Assembly: GCA_947652115.1 (NCBI GenBank)
Contig: OX393561.1
Span: 31,498,698-31,562,697 of the forward strand
Direction of reading: 5' to 3'
Length of the DNA: 64,000 bases
DNA from: Blastomussa wellsi
Lineage: Eukaryota; Cnidaria; Anthozoa; Scleractinia; Plerogyridae
Part shown: piece after piece, positions 1-23,700 of the stretch
Numbering within the stretch: position 1 is the stretch's first letter
How the letters are laid out: every line of letters begins with the position of its first letter
The notes under the pieces: model-generated
What the model saw: the letters and a program-made list of their open reading frames with translations, nothing else
What the model was told of the DNA's origin: nothing
The model's database searches: none
Program-made: the position numbers and the translations under genes

Positions 1-334
1 GCCCTGTAGAAATAAACCACTCTCTGATTAGTGCCCTTCCTGGGGCTGTCAAAATTAAGTTAATTGGTAAGTTAAGTTATTTTTGAACAATAATCCCTTA
101 CACCGACTTTGTATAGCATTTTGAGAAAGGGTTGTGCTTAGGGCTGACCTGATGAGGCAGGCTCCTCACCCTCGCCATCCCCCCCCCCCTCAATAATATT
201 TCTGTAAGGTAAATGCAACTATTTTGCCCAGATTTAGGGATGTTCTACTCAATGTGGAAATATGCAGTAAATTGTGAAGAAGTGTAGTTGAAAGTGGCTG
301 TTAGGACACAAATTTGAGCTGTTCAGCATTTTGT

Positions 335-777
335 TAGAGCAGTTGGTTGACTTGAGTGTCAAAATTATCTCACAATTGCTTTGGTTTTGGATTACAAAAA
401 TTTGTGACTGGTTTAAAAAACAGCCCAATTTAGATATTTTACATAATTATTCAGCCAAAAACAATAGACATCACTGCAGAGCTCTGGGGACTATAAAACC
501 CCACAAACTCTGTAGTTTATTCCCCGGAGCCTTGCTTTAGGCGGAATTATAAAATATTGAAAGATGTCTATTCGCACAACATTCTTAACCAGTCAGAAGT
601 AAAACCAAAACCAATCGTGGCTCGCTCATGTAATATATTTCCCTGTGCCATCTGCATGCATTCACTTCGAGTTTTGATTGGATCACACATTCACTGGATA
701 ATTATTTTGTCCTTTGTGAATGGTGTTAGTCATTACTTTCGTTTTGGTTTTTGGCATTCAATTGAAAACTGTTTTAT
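335..777. repeat. MITE-like element, AGAGCAGTT end family (copy 1)
   Basis: The left end (near 335) and the reverse complement of the right end (near 750-777) share the degenerate end AGAGCAGTT..GAGTG.CAAAA. The same ends, better preserved, bound 8710-8931. No coding capacity is visible, so I read it as an old non-autonomous DNA transposon. The interior keeps fragments such as AAAACCAAAACCAATCGTGG. Exact ends and target duplication are not resolved. Confidence 0.45.
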
Positions 778-1165
778 CTTTGTATTAATATATTGATAAT
801 GATTGTCTATTTTTTGGATGGTTAAGATGTCAAAGTGATGTCTAGTGTATACTACATAACAGCTTTCTAACATGTAAATATCGACTGTCTAGTTTTATTA
901 CAAGCATAGTTACGTTATATTGTAATTCCTAAGCCAAATTGTAGGTTTTCTATAGGAACAAAGTTATACTAACCAAAGTAAGTGTTATTATTACCAGTAA
1001 ATATTTTTCTTTGTTTAGTGTAATAAATATTTTTTCTATTAATAACTTTACTATAAAAAATCTAAAATATTTTTGATGTGAAATGTTGCTATCTACTTGT
1101 AGTATGAAATTAGATGAAAAATAAAATTTTTACAGCCAAAGGCAGCAAGGTGTACAACCGTTATA

Positions 1166-1300
1166 TTTGAAAATAGCTCAAGGAAAATATGTGTGCTGAT
1201 TGGTTAATAATTGTGTTTCTATAACTCGATAGAAACTCAAACTATCAAGTTTTCTTGGTTTTTTTGTTTTTTTCCTTGGGCTATTTTCTAAATAGAAAAT

Positions 1301-1336
<36 letters not shown>

Positions 1337-1357
1337 TGTGAAAGTTTGGGAGAACTC

Positions 1358-1388
<31 letters not shown>

Positions 1389-1460
1389 TGTGTTCTCACA
1401 GCATTTCTCGTTCTCCCAAACCTCCACTCGTGTTTCTATAACTCGATAGAACACACGGAA
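1166..1460. repeat. Cluster of nested palindromes
   Basis: GAAAATAGCTCAAGGAAAA near 1168 is mirrored near 1272-1290. The stem-loop GTTTCTAT-AACTCG-ATAGAAAC occurs near 1213 and again, in either orientation, near 1312 and 1431. The segment near 1340-1428 is a further foldback, with AGTTTGGGAGAACTCG mirrored as a CGTTCTCCCAAACCT-like arm. Repeated stems in one 300-bp stretch suggest a foldback transposon or tandem MITE insertions. No coding potential is seen. Confidence 0.5.
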
Positions 1461-2509
1461 AATGTTTTCCGTTTGTTAATTAACACAACACATTTGGCCT
1501 TCAGTGTGTCTGTAGCACCCGGCACAGCACAAGCTTTGCCATCCAGAATACAACTGCTCAGAAAGCACTGCAACTGATAGTTTATACTTCAGCTAAGGCC
1601 TGCAAAGGGATTGGTTGCCAAGATTTCTGTATAATATACTGCATTATGCATAAAGCCAGTTTCATTATATCCTACCGGTAAATACAATAAGCCATTCATA
1701 TGAAAATGTGTTTAACCTGCATGTCCATTTTCATGCAAAGCAAACTCATTTTCATATGTACAGGTTTTGCACTGAGAGTTGTTTTGAAACAGAGGTCAAA
1801 GGGAACTCTGTAAATTATGCCCCATTGTGTTTTTGGGAGAACACATATTTTACACATTATTTTTTGACATTTTAAGTTGTTAGAAAAAGGAGTGTATTTT
1901 ATTGTTTGGGCTATTGATTCCTTTAAAAGAATTGCATGCATTCCTTCAAGTGTTTTCTTTGTTTTCCAGGCAGAACAATTCAGAGCAGAATCTTGTGAAA
2001 CCATTTACCAGAAAATGTTGCAGGACAAATTTTCTTTTCATAATTTACTGTTTTGTAGACTCCATTGATCAATCAGTTGATCTGTCGGTCAATCTGCCTC
2101 TCTGTTCATCAGTCAGTCAGTCATTCAACACATCCTTCCTGGGGCTTAGCCAGGATTGTTCCGGATGTATGCGCAATTTTCCAAATACCCCTCCAAACTC
2201 CCTGCCCCCCCCCCCCTCAAGTCCCAAACCTTTTCATGTGCCTTGAACAACAAAGGAAAGGTTTTGTTGTAAATATGAGCTTTCTTACTTGATACAAAAT
2301 GACAGCTGTTGCTTACTTGGATTGTTCTTTCATGAAACTCAGAAAAGACTCTTGTGGTTGTTATTCTGCTTTGTTAAGTTTTTCAATTTTCGACATTTTG
2401 AGGTACACACATGTATGTATGTACAGGTAGAAACACCCCTGCCTATGTGTAATAATTAATCCATTCATTTATGGACTTCGAATAGTAGTGCATTTTATTG
2501 TTTGGGCTG

Positions 2510-2665
2510 TTTGCTTCCTTTGCGAACCTTATCCTGGTTTCCATAGCGACTAGGAGATTTACTCCTCCCTGGAAGGGATGCTAGTCCATTGCTGGAAACT
2601 GGCACTACGTTGCCCAAGAACACAATGCCGTGCGCCGGCCAGCACACCATGTCTCCCATGCAATT
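2510..2665 (-). repeat. Decayed SINE fragment
   Basis: The segment carries minus-strand pieces of the SINE that is intact at 36931-37225: a GGATGCTAGTCCAT-like block and a TTGCCCAAGAACACAATGC-like block in the right order. The block between them is shortened. It is strongly diverged and lacks the tRNA-like head. Confidence 0.4.
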
Positions 2666-4474
2666 ATGTAAAGGAGACATCATTCTTTGGTACAGGCTGA
2701 CTGGGAGTATTTATTAACCCCACCCATACACTATGCAGTCAAAGGAATATACTGCCTTAGCCTCCTACTTGAAAGATGAGCAATGCAACTTTCATTAACA
2801 AAATTGAGTTTATTTCAATCTTCACTCTTGCAAGTAATAACTCCCTTTGGAGGCAGACCATTTATGAAAATAACTATAGGAATTTGATACCAAGCTTTTA
2901 AGCTACAGGTATAGGGAAAAGTAGGTACGATTTGGATGAATGCTTATATTATATCTTTTATTCTTTAGTTGCTGGTTTCAGTTAAAGAAAAATTCTACAT
3001 AGAAGCCTAGTTTGACATAAATACCATGTTGCTGGGGACTTAATACCATGTATATGTACACACACACACCTAGACTTGCTCCACGTTGCCTGGCTTTTCT
3101 CTGTGTTGTTGGTGTTATTAAGAATACAAGTCAGAAGACTGCACAATCTATTTTCTCTGTGTGTAGCAAGTGAAGGGCACAATCTATGAACGGCTCACTT
3201 GGAGCAAGTCTAATTTATATACCTGACTGCAATTATCGTCATATTGTTGGCTTGCAAGGACACCCAGCTATTCAATAACATTAGTTTGTAAATGGTGCCA
3301 TTTACATTTCAAAAACTATTTTCTAAGTCTAAAATGTGTGTCTTTAAAGAGACATTTCAGATTCCATACTGATTACATGGCATTAGTGATCTACTTTGAA
3401 TCTCGGGTAGAGCCAGCAAACACTTGATGAAGTAAAGAACCGTTTACTTTGTGTACAAGCTGTAACAATAATTATTTAAATTTCCAAAGACTTTGACAGA
3501 AAAGTAATTCTGAAACAATTTATTGTTTCAGTGCTAACAGAGATTTTTCACAGGTGTGTTCTAATGTACATCCTAATAATTTAGCTTGGCGGTTTTTTGG
3601 TAAAATTTATAATTAGTACAAATTGTAGTCATGGAGACAAATTTTATTTTTGTCAGCTGTTACTACAAGAAAAATAATTATTGAGTTTACACTGTACTTT
3701 GTTAGAAAAATTAATATATTAGCTGATTCCACACAGGCATTTAACATTGGATAGTCTAAGGGCCATTCTATTTTATATAAACACTCCTCTGCAAACAAGA
3801 ATTTTCTGAAACCTGTATGCTTTGATCTTACAAATATTTCTGAAGGGGCTAGTAAAAAGTTGGCTATTCAGGAAAATAGGATGTTTGTGAAGGGGGCACC
3901 ACTTTCAGTTGGCACCTGTTTCTTATTTCTTCGGGGACCAGGGGATTTTGACATACTTTGTCAATAAAGGGGGGTGGGGGTGAATATAAAATGGTATGGC
4001 CCCAGTTTTATTTGATATTGAAACACTCTGACCTTCCCATAAATGTACCATGACCTTGGCTCCAACTGTCATAAGTAGCATAAGATTCTGCACTGGGAAG
4101 GTTTTACATGTAATAAAATTCACTTCAGATTTTTTGAAAAAATATAATGATAATAATAATTAGTATATTGCCAATCGAATCTCTTGTTTTTTCTGAATGC
4201 GACTGTGCGCCCAGTCCATTCTGGATTGTTATACGAGGCAAAAATGACCATTTCCCTCTCTTTTCGGGACAGACAACTTGTAGTCGCCCACAATACCTAG
4301 TAAAATTCCTACAGTTTCCCACCTAATTCTTAGTTAAACTTGAAAGAATCCTTATCATTTTAAGTTGCATTTTTCACTTTTATCCTGGTTACACTAAGTA
4401 TTTTAGTCCCATTTGTGAACTATTTGGTGATTTGTGGACAAATTACTATTTGTAAAGGAAAGGAAATAACCAGT

Positions 4475-16581
<12,107 letters not shown>

Positions 16582-16692
16582 AGTCTGTTTTGTAAACTTC
16601 AAAAATAAACTTCAGGTCATATAAAAATAATGGCGGCGGGTGGAAATGAACCCTGATCAATCAATTATGGATGCGATGCGCATCATACTTAC

Positions 16693-16705
16693 CTGCATTG
16701 GCCAT
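16693..16705 (-). CDS. Alternative first coding exon of ALT-A (form without presequence)
   Basis: On the minus strand an ATG at 16705 opens ATGGCCAATGCAG, followed at once by a consensus donor GTAAGTATG. Within the main first exon, at 16503-16516, there is a strong acceptor (TTTTCTCTAG) preceded by a pyrimidine-rich tract. Joining 16693 to 16502 restores frame at the split Ala codon (G|CA). The resulting N-terminus is MANA plus ANGRCSNGK, replacing the 26-residue presequence by 4 residues and giving 496 codons. If the 190-nt intron is not spliced, the upstream ATG frame ends after 14 codons, so the long form needs its own start site between the two exons. Splicing and use are inferred from sequence only. 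Confidence 0.7.
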
Positions 16706-18681
16706 TGTGGAGGCTCGGAAATCTTCGGGTGATGTATTTTTTGTACAATTTTAGTCCCGAAGTGCAGGTAGTTGAGCAAGTCACAGAGAAAACTCACAAC
16801 ACACCTGCTCTAAAAACGTGTAGAAACAGTAAATGAGCTACTCGCTTTGCTCAAAATGAACAGGTTTCCAATCGACAATATTTCGCTTAGCAATCGGAAA
16901 TTTTCGCGCCAACATCGGTGGTAAAAACGATCATCCCCATTCCCTCCCGCACATCGGAAGATTGCGTGACAAGCCAAAAGAAGTCTGCGAATGGGAGGCT
17001 AATAGTCAAAGGCTAGCTGAGAAAGTGCCACGTGTTTTTGAACGTTTCTTTGTCTCTGGTCAGATGGGAATCCTCTGGTGATGTGAAAAAGAAATTTTAA
17101 GGCAATAGCTAACCAAACATAGCCAATATGCCGTGCAACATGTAATGGGGTGGGATACGGTTGCGTTACTTCATGTACTCTTGTACTGTTGTACATGTGA
17201 CTGATATCAGACGAGCAGACTGACTGATCACTTCTGATCGGGTCTTGTTAAAAATATTGAGCAATATAATCAGCCATATGAGCTTGATTTGAGTTATTTT
17301 CAGTTTATAAATTTTGAATCTGCCTTTGTTGAATATGTAAGAATTCTAAATGGGGTACAAAGTCTCTTTTATTTATTCCAAGCATATTCGATACTACGAA
17401 ACTTGATAATCATGTGTAATGTCTTCACATAAATTGGCGATTTGGACATGAATTTTTAAAGAGAAAGGTCTATTTTGTTTCCTTTTTTCTCTGGCCAAAT
17501 ATTTACATATTTACCAAATGCCTTGTGTGCAGAGTTTTTGTTTATGCTAATTAAATTCTGTAAGCCCACAGTCAGCGCGAAATTCGCCATCATTTTGTCC
17601 CGTTTTGTATTTGAAAGTGCCAATGTCACATACAAAGAGTCATAAATATTGAATGAAACGAAGTTTTGCTAGTGTAGCTTATACTGACAGTATAACCAAA
17701 GTTTGGAGGACTCAAATGGTCTCAAATGTGTGAAAATTGTATTTCAATTGGGTCGAAAATCGATCCATACATTAAGTGGACCATTCTGACTATTTCAACC
17801 GGAAAGAATTGTTGAGATCGTACGCAATCTTCACCAAGAAGACAAATATGACACTATAAAGCTGAACGTACGGAGATCGATGGGACAAATGCAGGTGTCT
17901 ATTATACATGGCGGTAAAAATGATTGAAGTCCTCCAAGACGGGTCTCTTGAGGTAGAGTGCGTATTTACTAACCTTGTGTTCCGTTTTGACTCATTTTCT
18001 CTTCGTTATTTTGGGATCGCAGGAATTAAACACCTCCTTATTCTTGCTCTCTTAGATATGGCAGGTTGTTTTGATAAAACGTGGCTAATATGGAAATAGA
18101 CTATTGTGAAATCCGAGACCATCCGTACGTGAGCACGTGCGTGACCATGGCATTGTCACGTTTTTACCATACGCCCTGTCACATGGGCGAAGATCATTCA
18201 ACGAACATCATGAATCCGGTGTTTGAAATGATTGGTTAAGCACTAACAAAAATCGATTTCATCAAGATGGAAAACTTAGAAGTTTTTATTAGAAGATTAT
18301 TGGGTTACTTCTTGTGTTTAAAGTGACGTCAAATTCACGTGATGGACAAACTTTTCTTGGACTCACTTTGGCGTTCATTTAGAGACAGGATTAAAACAGA
18401 ACTGTCCGCAGTGACGGTCAAAACCCATTATATTACATACCACAATAAAATTAATGCTTCCTTGAGATTATCCGTTTCCCTGAGTGCCAGAGGGTTTATT
18501 TTGTGGCGAGGGTTTTATTTTGTGAAACGATAGCAGCTGCGACCCTCACTGATAGCGGTTTCGCCACCAAAAAAAAAAAATAAATAAATGATGAAAACGA
18601 AAACGACTGGCTGATAGTGGTAACTGGTACAATAACACAATAACGCAAACGCTTGTCTACGCGGAACGCCATGCGCCACAA

Positions 18682-20328
18682 GGGGTGTATGTAAAACGCG
18701 GAACCCACCCGGAACCTGCCGGAACCACCCGGAACCACCCGGAACCCACCCGGAACCACCCGGAACCACCCGGAACCTGCCGGAACCCACCCGGAACCTG
18801 CCCGGAACCTGCCGGAACCTGCCGGAACACACCCGGAGCCTGCCGGAACCGATAATGCGTAAGTCCCGGAACCAGCCGAAAATAATAAAAATAAAAATAA
18901 AATAAAATAATATAATAAGTAAGAAATAAAAGCAATAAAAAATTAAAATAACAAGAAAAATAAGATATAAAAATAAGAAAAAATAAGAAAAAATAAAATT
19001 AAAATACTAATATAACAATTAAAATTAAAAATAATAATTAAAATAACATGAAAATAATAAAAATCAATACAAAAATTTTACGACTTGACGCTAGTCACAG
19101 AAGATAACCGAGGAAACGTGCCCAAATAATCTGTTCACAAAATAATGTTTACGGTTTACTTTCAACAGTGCTGTGAAGACTGAACGGAACGATGACGACG
19201 AGCTAAATAATCGAAATTCTTTCCTTGCCGGAAACAAGTTCATAAAAGAAGAGGCTTAATAGGGCAGGTCCATTAAATTTTGTGAAGACGCAACGAGCTG
19301 CATAACAAAACAACCAGAACGAAACATACAAGCACATATGGCTTCAATTTGGGGACAAAATCTGAGTTTATGGCTTGCTGCGGTTGGCTAGATCTCTCAA
19401 CTGCCCTCAGTCCCATATATACATACATATCACATCAAATGGCTGGAGATGAAAAGTACTAACTTATTTATTAAACAGCTTACGGATAACTAATGGCTGA
19501 TTAAATGTCAATTACCAAAATTATTTTCCTTGACTAAATTATTTAACAAAGACAATGATAACCCAACAAATGTAAACTATGGGGGGGGGGGGGGGGAGTC
19601 CAACGGAATTTCATATTGCGAAACCAAAACAATACATGAGCCTGAAATTTTACACCCAAAAATACCTGGCATCAAAATTTTCTACCCCAAAAAAATACAT
19701 ACTTCAAAACTGATTTATTCAATCAAACACACTTTAATACCTAAAAAACACGTAACAGATCTCTTGACCCCCCCCCCAAAAAAATACGGAGGGTGTAAAT
19801 TTTAAACCCCCTCAAAAAAATACGTGGGAACTCCGTCATAAATACTGCGAGTACCCCCCCCCCGCGCCCCCTTCCTGGGACAACAATGTCCCTACAAAAG
19901 ACCAAAGACAAAACAGCGGGCGTTGACATGTCGCCTTCCTTGAAGAAATAGTAATTAGAGACACATTCGATTATCAAATTTCAACTCTGTATGTTTGTTT
20001 CTTTTTGTTATTGCATTTCATTTTATCTTTCTTTTTTGGCTCGCCAGTCCATAACAGCGGTAAGGAATAAACACAGGAATTGACAATCTGATTTTCTACT
20101 TTCTTCTTCTTCCACCTCCTCCTCTTCTTCTTCTTCTTCTTCTTCTTATTTTTCTATATTTTTTTGTGAGGTTCCGGGTGGGTTCCGGCAGGTTCCGGCA
20201 GGTTCCGGGCAGGTTCCGGGTGGGTTCCGGCAGGTTCCGGGTGGTTCCGGGTGGTTCCGGGTGGGTTCCGGGTGGTTCCGGGTGGTTCCGGCAGGTTCCG
20301 GGTGGGTTCCGCGTTTTACATACACCCC
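18682..20328. mobile_element. Non-autonomous DNA transposon with minisatellite terminal inverted repeats
   Basis: Both ends read inward GGGTGTATGTAAAACGCGG and then about 14 units of a 10-11 bp repeat (CGGAACC plus ACC, CACC or TGC). Unit variants occur in the same order in both arms, so the arms are real terminal inverted repeats of about 165 bp. CGCCACAAG lies at both outer edges, giving an 8-9 bp target duplication (exact length blurred by shared bases), as known for MULE or hAT transposases. The 1.3-kb interior is A-rich near 18880-19080, carries poly(G) and poly(C) runs near 19580 and 19770-19865, and ends in a (TTC)n tract at 20100-20150. No transposase frame is visible. Confidence 0.75.
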
Positions 20329-20639
20329 GCCACAAGCGCCTTAGCAGTGTAGGTCTGTCAAATGTCTCAATAAATAGTTGGAATATTTAATAGAAAAGTA
20401 GACAAAACAATTTAATTAATCACAGGATAAAAGTCGGTAATTGATTGTTGCATAGAAAGATTCCTCGGCAAGTATTTTATAACATTTTTGAAAAATATCT
20501 CGAAAGATAATTGAAAAGAAAAAACTTCTCTGAGCTCGAGTGTGTAAACGCGAACTGAATTTGTCACACTAAGTGTCACGCCACTGTTTGAGGTGGCTCA
20601 CAATGTGGTTCTGGTCAGAGGTTACACTTTGAACAGCAC

Positions 20640-20734
20640 GTGGATTTCTTGCGAAACAACATGGCGGCCTAGTGTGTCATGGTTGTTTATGTCGGAAATT
20701 TTCTGTGGCCAAAGTAAATTAACAACGAAAAATA
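20640..20734 (+). promoter_or_regulatory. HEATR3 promoter-proximal region with YY1-like site and two short uORFs
   Basis: CAACATGGCGGCC at 20657-20669 resembles the YY1 core found at many animal housekeeping promoters. If transcribed, its ATG (20661) opens a three-codon frame that ends at once. A second ATG (20679) opens a 12-codon frame closing before the HEATR3 start at 20735. The transcription start is not known. Confidence 0.4.
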
Positions 20735-23700
20735 ATGGGAAAGACTAAGGGAAAGAAACGCTCTTCATTTCGATATAGCCCCACTGGCCTGCCAAGCGTC
20801 AAAGAAGCGGTAGCCGAAGCCCAAGAAAATGCTGGCACGATTGGTGTCAAAATATTGCCGCTTGTTGAAAAGGTAAAGTTAGCGGTAAATTATATTTTTC
20901 TTCACTGAAAGATTAAAACTTGGAAAAAAATAAGCATTTACAGCGCGGATACTCCAACCCTGGGCAGGTAACTTGACATTTTATACTTTTTTATGATTAT
21001 CTATTGAACGAAAGCTCTTGAAAAAGACCAATGGAGGATTAGTGTTCTCATCACCAAAGAACGCTAATTCTTCGTTTTATATGAATGGCTAACACTGGAT
21101 AATGATAAAACTAGTGGTAATAAAAAATTAGTAGTGCGTTCGACGTCGATTCACTTGGCTTCATTTTGACTTGGTTTCCCGAAATTCAAGCTTTCCTCAA
21201 TGCTGAAATCAACATTTTTAAATAATAGTGTTAAACTCTTAACATATTAACTGTACAGTGTAGTTGATGAACATGATTTTTCCGATTTGTTCAAACAAAT
21301 ACAATGTTTGGATTTTTCACATTGCGTGACACCGCTATTCATGAATAACAAAGTTGCAGTCAGTGTTTAGAAAACCACAGACTGTGAACTGCACTCATCT
21401 GATTAATTGTCAGCCAAAACATTAAAAAATCGGCAAGTAGTTAAGTAGCAGTAGCCAAATAATCACAAACCTCAAGACAAGAATGACAAATACCTTTTCT
21501 TTGTCACCCAACAAATGCAAACAAATTAACAAAGCAAACGCACATGAAGGCTAAAATGCAAACATAAAATTCATGACTGTCACGGCACCGATCAAAATCT
21601 GCTGTTATATAGTTGTACAATCTTCGCTACAAGGTTCTTGGATAACAATAAGGCTGATTTTGAACAGTACAGCGTTACAACTCTGTATGCGGACAGAAGT
21701 TGAATCTCCAATGAAAAGCAGCCGAGTTTTATAATGAGATCAGTGGGTTGCTTGGGCGAATTACAGCATCTGTTCCAAGAAAACACACCAGCAGTAGGCA
21801 GGCTTCTGATGATCTTTGCCATTGATAGCCCAAATAAACCAATACAAAAAAGGAAAAAAGTGCGACAAAATCGAAAAACACTCAGCGGAACTCGAAAGGA
21901 CTCGAAAACAAAAAGAAAGCAACGCGACAAGCATGGACATGATGTCATTCGCCCCTGATAAATTTTGTTGGGGGAGGGGGGGGCAAATTGGTGTCCACAG
22001 ATTCACAGGAAAACTCGATTTCCTTCCAATACCGGATTAGAAATGCGTTCCATCGAACGCAAAAAAGGTCAAGTGTTCGTGGCTCGAGTGTCCTCACTGT
22101 AAACAGCATATTTTAACAAAATTAACAACAAAGAGCGGTAGTGGTCAGCGGTCTACATTCTGGGCTCACAGGCTCATATGGTTCATTCAGTCACACAGCA
22201 GCATTTGTCGTGCAGCTTTGTCAGCCTTTGTTCCCTTCCCTATTTCCACTGCTTGGCAGTGTGACGGGTGCCTGGATGCCTGGTGTGAAGGCTCATGGCT
22301 GGGTTACGGGAATTTGCCAGCCATGGGAGCGGTACTCGGTCTTAGCGATGCAGTTTTTAATCTTATATTACTCCTGACGTAACTAATCAAACTGTACGGT
22401 AAATCGAACTATATTGAACCCAATCAAACTGAGTTTGATTGTTTCAATAATCAAACACAATCGAACTGGACTGAAGTAGTGTACACACCTCTTTAAAAAA
22501 TTTGCTGATCTAAAGATATGGTATTATTAATAGTAGACACTAGCGGACCTGTTATAACGATGTCATAGTTCTTTTTAATACCCACAACAGCTGACTAGTG
22601 TGCTCTCTACTGAACGGGAGTGTGCATGCGCTGGCCTGGCCAACCTGGTGTTGGATCATGGAGCCATTCCAGCACTTTTACAGCAGGATGTTGTGCGAAG
22701 ACTAGCCCCACTGCTTATTGATGACAATAGAGGGATTCAGGAAGGTGCTGCTGGAACTTTAAGGTATTGTTATTTAGAAGGTAAAGTCTGCATTTGCCGG
22801 AGCTTATCTCGGTTTCTGTAGCATGAAGCGCCAGAGGGTATTTCTTCTCCCCTGGATGGGATGCTGGTCCATCACAGGTCTACCCGCCAGCAGTAAATTC
22901 GCCGGTGCCCATTTACAGTACCGCTCAGAAATAAGCGTCCATCGCATACGCAGCTCATATGCGTATATACGCATACGCATATGCATACGCATACGCATAT
23001 ACGAAGTTCTTTGTTATTCTTTGCCATAAGTTTGCTTTGTGTAGCATTGTTGGGAAAAACGAAAGAAATAGCCGTACGAGAAAAACTTGGAAAAGCGGCA
23101 GCCGATCGAGTAGTGGGAAATTTGCATATAGTCACTATGAAGTAAAAACAAGCTATTGTATTTCAAACCTAACTTGGAAATAGACTTGGTTGTCTTTTTG
23201 TCTAGGAAAAGAAAATCATCTGCCAAACTAATAAAAAGATATACCAAAAATGCGTATGCGCGTATACGTATATATGCATACGCGTATGCGTATATGCGCA
23301 ACACATACGTGTATATTGTGTATATTTTGGGACGCCTAATTCTGAGGGGCACTGTATACACCTGGGTGAAGAGAGACACTAGGGACCTTTAGCAATGATG
23401 GCGAGGACGTGGACGAAGACTTGTATGGTTGACTAAGCCCTGGGACAAGACAGTCGTCCACGGCAGGAAACATAAACACTTTAGCAGACCGGTAGCGTGG
23501 ACGAGTTTCGTGCTGTGGAAGTCAATAGCGAAAATGTCTTTTAAATAGTTTCCTGGGCTGCTAAAACTTCTCTCCCGCTGATAACGATATGTGAGAAGTA
23601 CGCGTGTCAGAACAAAGCTAACTTTATCATCGTTTGCATAAACCACAACTTAAATGAATAGTTTGTATTTTTAAAGCCGGGAAGTCTTTCAGATTTAAAA

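Larger units (their letters stand above)
1..4474. other. Gene-free stretch downstream of ALT-A
   Basis: No open frame here resembles a protein family I recognise, and the short frames lack splice-compatible neighbours. The stretch is AT-rich and contains decayed repeats: a foldback element near 335-777, a palindromic cluster near 1166-1460, a (GTCA)n-like run near 2090-2140, and a SINE remnant near 2510-2665. The part nearest 4474 should contain the ALT-A 3' UTR, since that gene ends at 4475 on the minus strand. I could not fix its poly(A) site. Confidence 0.6.
16706..20734. other. Intergenic region between ALT-A and HEATR3
   Basis: The two genes are divergent, with starts about 4 kb apart. 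The first kilobase upstream of ALT-A has no recognised gene. The region from 18682 to 20328 is a DNA transposon, leaving roughly 400 bp of unique sequence before the HEATR3 start. Open frames over 18496-18935 and 20096-20390 translate the minisatellite arms and are not genes. Confidence 0.7.

Noticed and set aside
18496..18935. Overlapping minus-strand frames rich in Gly, Pro, Phe and Arg repeats
   Set aside because: Translations of the minisatellite arm of a transposon; mirrored by equivalent frames at 20096-20390.
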